10,996 nt of DNA, taken from Pedobacter sp. Lineage in GTDB: Bacteria; Bacteroidota; Bacteroidia; Sphingobacteriales; Sphingobacteriaceae. Below the pieces are notes generated by a model. The model made no database searches and had not been told where the DNA came from. It worked only from the letters and a program-made list of their open reading frames with translations. The stretch covers positions 1 to 10,996 of the forward strand of contig JASLGV010000376.1 in NCBI GenBank assembly GCA_030149995.1, given 5' to 3'. The position numbers and the translations under genes are program-made. Shown one piece after another: positions 5,915-10,996 of this stretch; within the stretch, counting starts at the first letter, position 1; every line of letters begins with the position of its first letter.

Positions 5915-6817
5915 ATGCAAAATCTCGCGCCTATTGCCCTGTTTGTCTACAACCGTCCGCAGCATACTGCACGTACATTAAAGTTTCTTCAGCAGAATAC
6001 ACTCGCTGCAGAGAGCAGGCTCTACATTTTTTCAGACGGGGCAAAAACACCGGCTGAAACAGAAAATGTAGAAAAGGTAAGAGAAATTATTAACCAGACA
6101 GAAGGTTTTAAATCGGTTAAAATTATAATACGCACAGAAAATGCCGGCCTGGCCAATTCTGTAATAGCCGGCGTTAGTCAGCTGATTAGAGATTACGGAC
6201 AGGTAATTGTTTTTGAAGACGACCTGATTACTTCTCCGCATACACTGGCATATTTTAACGATGCCTTAAACCATTACCGCGAAGAAGAAAAGGTGATGCA
6301 CATTGGCGCCTATATGTATCCTTTAAAAGCGGATAACTTACCGGAGTCTTTTTTTTACAGGGCTGCCAGCAGCTGGGGATGGGCCACCTGGGCCAGGGCC
6401 TGGAACCATTTTGAACCAAACATCGATACGCTGATCCGGCAGTTCGATGCTCCTAAAAAAGCGGCCTTCTCTATCGACCATACCATGAACTTCTGGAAGC
6501 AGATACAGGATTTTAAACGTGGCAAAAACAATAGTTGGGCCATCAGATGGTATGCCTCTATTTTTTTAAAAGGTGGCTTAACCTTAAATCCCGCAGAATC
6601 ACTGGTTAACAACATTGGCCACGATGGTTCGGGGGTACACTCGGGTATCAACGATATTTATAATGTTGTTATTAACCCCAAACCCATCACGCAGTTTCCC
6701 GAGGTAATACAAGAGAATCCGGTGGCTTATACAGCCATCAAACATTTTCTGGCCAACCGAAAAGGTAATTTATGGGCACGCTTAAAAAGGTTTATAAACG
6801 AAAAGCTGAAAGCCTGA
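5915..6817 (+). CDS. GT-A-fold glycosyltransferase (GT2/GNT-I-like)
   Basis: A 300-residue protein expected to act on the cytosolic side of the inner membrane, adding a sugar from a nucleotide donor. IALFVYNRPQHTARTL (7-22) is the first strand and donor-binding start, and IFSDGAK (38-44) and NAGLANSVIAGV (76-87) follow in the expected order. VIVFEDDLITSP (97-108) carries the metal-binding E-D-D motif. SSWGWATWARAW (152-163) and NNSWAIRWYASIFLKGG (205-221) are typical of the family's acceptor side. No transmembrane helix is seen. The family is seen in Bacteroidota O-antigen and capsule regions and is related to GNT-I-like enzymes. The donor and linkage cannot be told. It is the last gene of the + strand run and meets a convergent gene 59 bases on. 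Confidence 0.87.
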   Translation: MQNLAPIALFVYNRPQHTARTLKFLQQNTLAAESRLYIFSDGAKTPAETENVEKVREIINQTEGFKSVKIIIRTENAGLANSVIAGVSQLIRDYGQVIVFEDDLITSPHTLAYFNDALNHYREEEKVMHIGAYMYPLKADNLPESFFYRAASSWGWATWARAWNHFEPNIDTLIRQFDAPKKAAFSIDHTMNFWKQIQDFKRGKNNSWAIRWYASIFLKGGLTLNPAESLVNNIGHDGSGVHSGINDIYNVVINPKPITQFPEVIQENPVAYTAIKHFLANRKGNLWARLKRFINEKLKA

Positions 6818-6876
6818 TCTGCATGGCAGCTTTAATCCTGTAAGCAACAAACCTTCAACATTCTTTTAGCTAAACA

Positions 6877-7626
6877 TCAGATATTTTCGGCAATAAGCAT
6901 AATATAGGGAGAAAGACTCCTGCTTTCAAAGTGGATCAGCTTGGTTAAAACTTTTCCAGTCAGCCAAACCACTTTTTTAAGCAACCGTACCGGCCAGGCT
7001 TTCTGATCTTCATTTTCGAGCCACACACTAAATCCCCCAAAATACACAGCACTTACATTTTTTAAGCCAGCCTTTTCGCAAATGGCTTTTAGCAAAGCCG
7101 GATCCATGCTATCAATGTTATGCTTATCGTAATTCTCCCGGTCGAATTTTTTTTGAAACCAGCCGTTAACGGATCTGAAATTAGGTAAGGTTATAAACAA
7201 GCTGCCGCCGGGTCTTAAAAAAGAAATATGCCGTTTAATAATATCTGCTGTATCGTTAAAATGTTCAATAAGACCGCAGCTTAAAACAAGGTCGTATTTT
7301 TTTTCGGGCACATATTTAAACAGATCGGTTTCAATAATATGAACATCATTTTCTGTAAGTCCATTTTTTTCCAGCAAAGCATTTACCACCGGGGGATGCA
7401 CGAAATAATCGAGCAAAGAAACATCCAGTTTAAAATATTTTTTAAGAAAAACAGCGTAATAACCCGGAAAGCCGCCAAGTTCAATGGCTGTTTGAATGGG
7501 TTTAGTCTGGATAATTTTTGCCAGCTGGCGATGAAATAAATAGTTTGCTGGTAAAGGTACAGCAAGTCCTTTTTTATTTTCCCAGTAATTTACCCAAAAA
7601 GCTCGGTCAGTAAGTAAGTTTGTCAT
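6877..7626 (-). CDS. Class I SAM-dependent methyltransferase
   Basis: A 249-residue predicted cytosolic methyltransferase of the Methyltransf_11/UbiE type. AIELGGFPG (47-55) is the SAM-binding loop, with the usual G-x-G-x-G altered to G-G-F-P-G. SLLDY (70-74) supplies the acidic strand-2 residue. ETDLF (99-103) lies at motif II, YDLVLSCGLIEHF (111-123) at motif III, and FLRPGGSLFITLPN (136-149) is the strongly conserved R-P-G-G post-motif. The C-terminal part (200-249) is less typical, with a Trp- and Lys-rich stretch. It is not closely similar to the other methyltransferase at 5240-5887: motifs and lengths differ. The gene is convergent to the glycan module and may or may not serve it; glycan methylation is a guess from position. 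Confidence 0.87.
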   Translation of the reverse strand: MTNLLTDRAFWVNYWENKKGLAVPLPANYLFHRQLAKIIQTKPIQTAIELGGFPGYYAVFLKKYFKLDVSLLDYFVHPPVVNALLEKNGLTENDVHIIETDLFKYVPEKKYDLVLSCGLIEHFNDTADIIKRHISFLRPGGSLFITLPNFRSVNGWFQKKFDRENYDKHNIDSMDPALLKAICEKAGLKNVSAVYFGGFSVWLENEDQKAWPVRLLKKVVWLTGKVLTKLIHFESRSLSPYIMLIAENI

Positions 7627-7688
7627 ATGAATTATCCATCGACCAAATAAACGTAAAATTCGTTGTATTATTTATACCTTATATACAA

Positions 7689-7726
7689 CAAGAGCCAAAA
7701 TATTTTAAAAAACATTTTGGCTCTTG
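7689..7726 (-). terminator. Strong hairpin after the tricorn-like protease gene
   Basis: A 13-bp perfect stem, CAAGAGCCAAAAT (7689-7701) with ATTTTGGCTCTTG (7714-7726), encloses a 12-base loop. It begins 20 bases beyond the protease stop on the minus strand. The following bases in that direction (TTGTATAT) are T-rich but not a T run. It most likely ends protease transcription before it enters the methyltransferase gene. Confidence 0.6.
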
Positions 7727-7745
7727 CAGTTACAAATAAAAAATT

Positions 7746-10700
7746 TTATTTCAGGCTGTTTAAAATTTCTTTCACAGCTCGTTCTATCTGAGGATCTTTA
7801 TTATCCAGGCGATCCAGGAAAGTATTTGGGACGGTAATATCGGGTGCCACACCTGTTTTTTCAAGATCCTGTCCATCCAGTGTAAAACAACCCCAGGCCG
7901 GTAAACGGTAAGAAGAACCATCTACCAACCCTTTGGCAGAAGTAAAGATGATCCAGCGGTAACTTTCCATACCAATAATTTTACCCAGCTTTAATGCTTT
8001 AAACCCGGCAGCGGTCATTTCTGCATCGCTGAGAGATTGCTCATTGATTAGCAGGACAATGGGTTTGGCAGCCGGGGCAAAATTACTTTGTGGTGCCAGC
8101 TTACCGCCTCTGTATTGCCAGTTCAGGTAAGGTCTCTGAGAAAGAAAACGCAACACCTCATCATGGACATTACCTCCCGTGTTATAGCGCAGGTCTAATA
8201 TAATTGCATCCTTATTGTTTTCTTGTTCAACCATATCCAGCAGGAACCTTTCCAGCTCGCCGCTTCCCATATTTTTCATATAAGAATAAGCGATCCGGTT
8301 TTTGCTCAACTCATTTACACGCTGTTTATTTTGCGTAATCCATTCATCGTACAGATTTGTTCTCAGCTCGCTCCCTGTTTGCGGATGTACTTTGGCCGTA
8401 ACAACTTGCCCGTTGCGCTTAAAGGTTAAAATCATTTCCTTGTTAATAGATGGCTTGGTGAAATAGAAATCGCGGTCTACGCTGGCATCTACCTGCACGC
8501 CATCTACAGAAACCAGTACATCTCCTGGTTTAATATTTACATCTTTAAGATTTGCATTGCTTTTGTCTACAATACGCGCTACCTGTAAAGGATTTTCATC
8601 GGAAAAAATCAGTCCGGTTTCTGCCGTGCTGTAATTTAAAGTTTTACGTTCTTCGCTTCCCGAACTGTTAAAGCCCATGTGAGAGGAGTTTAATTCGCCC
8701 AGCATATCATTTAACAACAACCGTAAATCTGAGCGGTTATTTAGAAAAGGAAGATAAGTTGCATAGGTCGATTTAATCTTTTCCCAGTTAACGCCATGAA
8801 ACTGATCGTCGTAGTAATTTTCTTCCACACCAGCCCAGGTTTCGTAAAACATCTGGTTAAACTCTGCATCCAGGTTCCGGTTAAATTTATACTCGATGTT
8901 TATCGGATCCAGCTTATTGCTTTCCAGGTTGTATTTATGGATACCGTTTCTTGTCAATGCATAATACTGACCGTTGCCTTCTGCAAACGACAGATCTCCT
9001 CCATCTGCCAGCTTTTCTGTTTTGTTATTTTCAAAAGGTTCTATCGTGGTCCGGTACACGGAATAACCCCCACCTTCGTGGTTAGAACTATAAAAAACAT
9101 AGGTTTTATCTCCTTTAGCCAATACATCTATTCCGAATTGCGAACCAAATGAAGTACTGATCAGCTCTACGCGATCCAGTAAATTCTGAGTATTAATGGT
9201 TAAGGTTGAAGCAGCTTTTACAGGTGCAACTTTCTTCTCTGGCTCTTTTTGATCGGTTGTTTTGCTCCGTTTTACTGTATCGGCCGGGCTTTTGACAACC
9301 AGTTTTTCTTCTTTTTTATCGCTAAAGAGTTCATCAAATTTATCTGCCCGGTAAGGGGTATCAAAATTATCCAAAGCCATACGGTATATATGAGCGCCAG
9401 GCGCACCGGTTGGATAAGAAGGTTTGGTGCGGTTGCTGGTAAAGAAAATATACTTGCCGTCCGGCGACCAGGAAGGGGCTGTTTCTGATACGCCCGTGTT
9501 GGTTAAATTAATGGTTTTATTCTCCTTAATGTTGTGAATAAAAATGTCCTGCTCAAAGTTTACATAAGCTGTAAAGAGCACATATTCGCCATTGGGAGAA
9601 AACGAAGGATCTGAATTTTGAAATCCCCAGATCTCTGCCTTAGCCAGCAGCTTGCTTTCTAAAGATTTAAGATCCAGTAAACGTACCTCATCCCTGCCGC
9701 TTAAATATACTGCCTGTGTTTTTGCTTTGTTAAACACCAGGTTGCGGTTGTTCCGCGCATCCTTAGTCAGCTGTTTTAAACCTCCCTTGCCATCTGCACC
9801 AATCGTAAACCAGTTTTGCCAGCCCTTATCGGTTTGATTAAAAAGCAAAGTCCGGTTATCAGGCAGCCACTTAACTTCCAGCGCCCTTTCGCCGTTTCTT
9901 TCTATTTTACGGATAAATTTACCGCCTGTATCGCCCACAAAAATTTCGCCCCGCGAAATAAAAGCCAGCTTTTTACCATCGGGAGAAACATCAAAAGCAG
10001 CGATATTACCTTTTACCTCAAACGATTGTTCCTTTTGTAAAACCTGGTTCCGTGAAATGTTAACCGGCAGTTTCGACGTTTTCTTGCCGGCAACATCATA
10101 AAGATATAACTGATAATCTTTTTCAAATACAACTTTGCTGCCATCTGCCGATACAAATGGTCTTTTAATAGAAGTATTAAAATTGGTTAGCGCCGTTTTC
10201 TTCCCATTTACGAATGTATACAGGTTATACTCATCATTGGCTTCATCTGAAACAAAAAACACATTGCCTTTTTTATCAATGCTTGCCCAGAAATCTTTAC
10301 CATTATAGGTTGTATATCTTTTGTAAGCTTTGGTTTTGGGATTGTACGACTGAATATCCGGATTAAAGGCGCCTTTATAACGTTTGCGGCTGGCAAAGTT
10401 CTTACTCTCCCAGGTATCATTAAAATAAAGATCGCCATTTGGTGCTTCGGCAATGTTGTGCGTGGTATTAAAATAATGAGGAAACAAGCGTTTGGCTGTT
10501 CCGCCGCTTAACGTTACTTTGTAGCTGGCGTACATGTTATACCTTCCGGAAGTGAAATAAATGGTTTTAGAGTCCCAGCTCCATCCGTCTACTTCATCGG
10601 CGGCATCATTATAAGTAAGCTGTTTAATTGTTCCGCCGTTAAAAGGCATTACATATACATCATAATTACCGAACTGGTTGGAGGAAAAGGCCAGCCATTT

Positions 10701-10931
10701 CCCATCAGGAGAAATACGTGGATTGATTTCATCGCCCTGCATAGCAGTTAAACGATATGCCTCTCCACCTGCTGCGGGTACTTTCCATAAATCGCCTTCA
10801 TAGCTAAACACAACCCAGTTCCCATCTGGCGAGAGCGCCGGATATGCCGTAAAATAGGCTTGTTCTTGTGCCTTTCCCGGAAAAATGCTGCAAAAAACTG
10901 CTGCAAGAAATAAGAATAAGTATTTCTTCAT
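7746..10931 (-). CDS. Secreted tricorn-like protease, S41 family peptidase
   Basis: A complete 1061-residue homologue of tricorn protease, expected in the periplasm. The signal peptide MKKYLFLFLAAVFCSIFPGKA precedes a likely cleavage near 21. Beta-propeller repeats with SPDG-like turns occur at about 34, 74, 119, 261, 315, 355, 444 and 489. Residues 537-572 are a Lys/Glu/Pro-rich linker. A helical core domain starts at about 685, a PDZ domain spans about 770-850, and the S41 catalytic part about 880-1035. By motif match to archaeal tricorn, the catalytic set seems intact: Ser750-His751 in SSHMGF, Ser968-Asp969 in NEQSLSDAE and Glu1024 in LEKTGVAPD. Tricorn-type enzymes degrade oligopeptides to short products, so a role in periplasmic peptide turnover is likely. 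Nothing in the flanking genes suggests a partner. Confidence 0.95.
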   Translation of the reverse strand: MKKYLFLFLAAVFCSIFPGKAQEQAYFTAYPALSPDGNWVVFSYEGDLWKVPAAGGEAYRLTAMQGDEINPRISPDGKWLAFSSNQFGNYDVYVMPFNGGTIKQLTYNDAADEVDGWSWDSKTIYFTSGRYNMYASYKVTLSGGTAKRLFPHYFNTTHNIAEAPNGDLYFNDTWESKNFASRKRYKGAFNPDIQSYNPKTKAYKRYTTYNGKDFWASIDKKGNVFFVSDEANDEYNLYTFVNGKKTALTNFNTSIKRPFVSADGSKVVFEKDYQLYLYDVAGKKTSKLPVNISRNQVLQKEQSFEVKGNIAAFDVSPDGKKLAFISRGEIFVGDTGGKFIRKIERNGERALEVKWLPDNRTLLFNQTDKGWQNWFTIGADGKGGLKQLTKDARNNRNLVFNKAKTQAVYLSGRDEVRLLDLKSLESKLLAKAEIWGFQNSDPSFSPNGEYVLFTAYVNFEQDIFIHNIKENKTINLTNTGVSETAPSWSPDGKYIFFTSNRTKPSYPTGAPGAHIYRMALDNFDTPYRADKFDELFSDKKEEKLVVKSPADTVKRSKTTDQKEPEKKVAPVKAASTLTINTQNLLDRVELISTSFGSQFGIDVLAKGDKTYVFYSSNHEGGGYSVYRTTIEPFENNKTEKLADGGDLSFAEGNGQYYALTRNGIHKYNLESNKLDPINIEYKFNRNLDAEFNQMFYETWAGVEENYYDDQFHGVNWEKIKSTYATYLPFLNNRSDLRLLLNDMLGELNSSHMGFNSSGSEERKTLNYSTAETGLIFSDENPLQVARIVDKSNANLKDVNIKPGDVLVSVDGVQVDASVDRDFYFTKPSINKEMILTFKRNGQVVTAKVHPQTGSELRTNLYDEWITQNKQRVNELSKNRIAYSYMKNMGSGELERFLLDMVEQENNKDAIILDLRYNTGGNVHDEVLRFLSQRPYLNWQYRGGKLAPQSNFAPAAKPIVLLINEQSLSDAEMTAAGFKALKLGKIIGMESYRWIIFTSAKGLVDGSSYRLPAWGCFTLDGQDLEKTGVAPDITVPNTFLDRLDNKDPQIERAVKEILNSLK

Positions 10932-10996
10932 CGTTATTTTGATTGGTTTGAGGTGTTGAATTTACACAACAGAAATTATAATCTTCGACAAATAAA

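Noticed and set aside
6802..6833. Inverted repeat AAAGCTG/CAGCTTT across the end of the glycosyltransferase gene
   Set aside because: Seven base pairs with an 18-base loop, partly inside the coding region and without a T run. Too weak to call a terminator.
7636..7651. TTTATTTG followed by TCGA on the minus strand before the methyltransferase gene, also found before the protease gene (10981-10996)
   Set aside because: The two octamers share a -7-like look, but they sit at quite different distances from their start codons (17 and 57 bases) and lack a -33 element. Two chance matches in AT-rich DNA are likely.
8796..9152. 118-codon open frame opposite the tricorn-like protease
   Set aside because: It lies wholly antisense to a well-supported gene, and its hydrophobic product reflects the codon pattern of the other strand.

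Overview
The window looks like a piece of a Bacteroidota chromosome, most likely from the Sphingobacteriaceae (Pedobacter-like). The reasons are moderate-to-low GC, a near absence of strong Shine-Dalgarno sequences, weak TAnnTTTG-type promoter elements, and typical family members: a DUF7033-type deacetylase relative, a YjjG-type nucleotidase, a secreted tricorn-like protease and a small lipoprotein with HGEPGHRC repeats. The genus is an inference from protein style; there is no rRNA or other marker gene here. I see no tRNA, rRNA, CRISPR array, insertion sequence or prophage.

Left part (1-3204, + strand). The window opens inside a polysaccharide-deacetylase-like gene that appears to have lost its metal-binding and catalytic residues. 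It ends at a good intrinsic terminator. Then come upp (uracil phosphoribosyltransferase) and a YjjG-type HAD nucleotidase, a plausible pyrimidine salvage and house-cleaning pair, followed by a DinB-fold protein.

Middle (3315-6817, + strand). A small lipoprotein carries three near-identical copies of a 20-residue His/Cys motif. It is followed by a compact surface-glycan module: a Wzx/MATE-like flippase, a SAM methyltransferase-like protein that overlaps the flippase stop codon and apparently starts at TTG, and a GT-A-type glycosyltransferase. A second, unrelated methyltransferase lies convergent to this module (6877-7626, - strand).

Right part (7746-10931, - strand). A complete 1061-residue secreted tricorn-like S41 peptidase has beta-propeller repeats, a Lys-rich linker, a PDZ domain and an apparently intact catalytic set. 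A 13-bp perfect hairpin follows its stop codon.

No stretch longer than about 135 bases lacks a gene. The clearest lead to something poorly described is the triple-repeat lipoprotein. The apparent pseudo-deacetylase is second. The rest is coherent but fairly ordinary Bacteroidota gene content.
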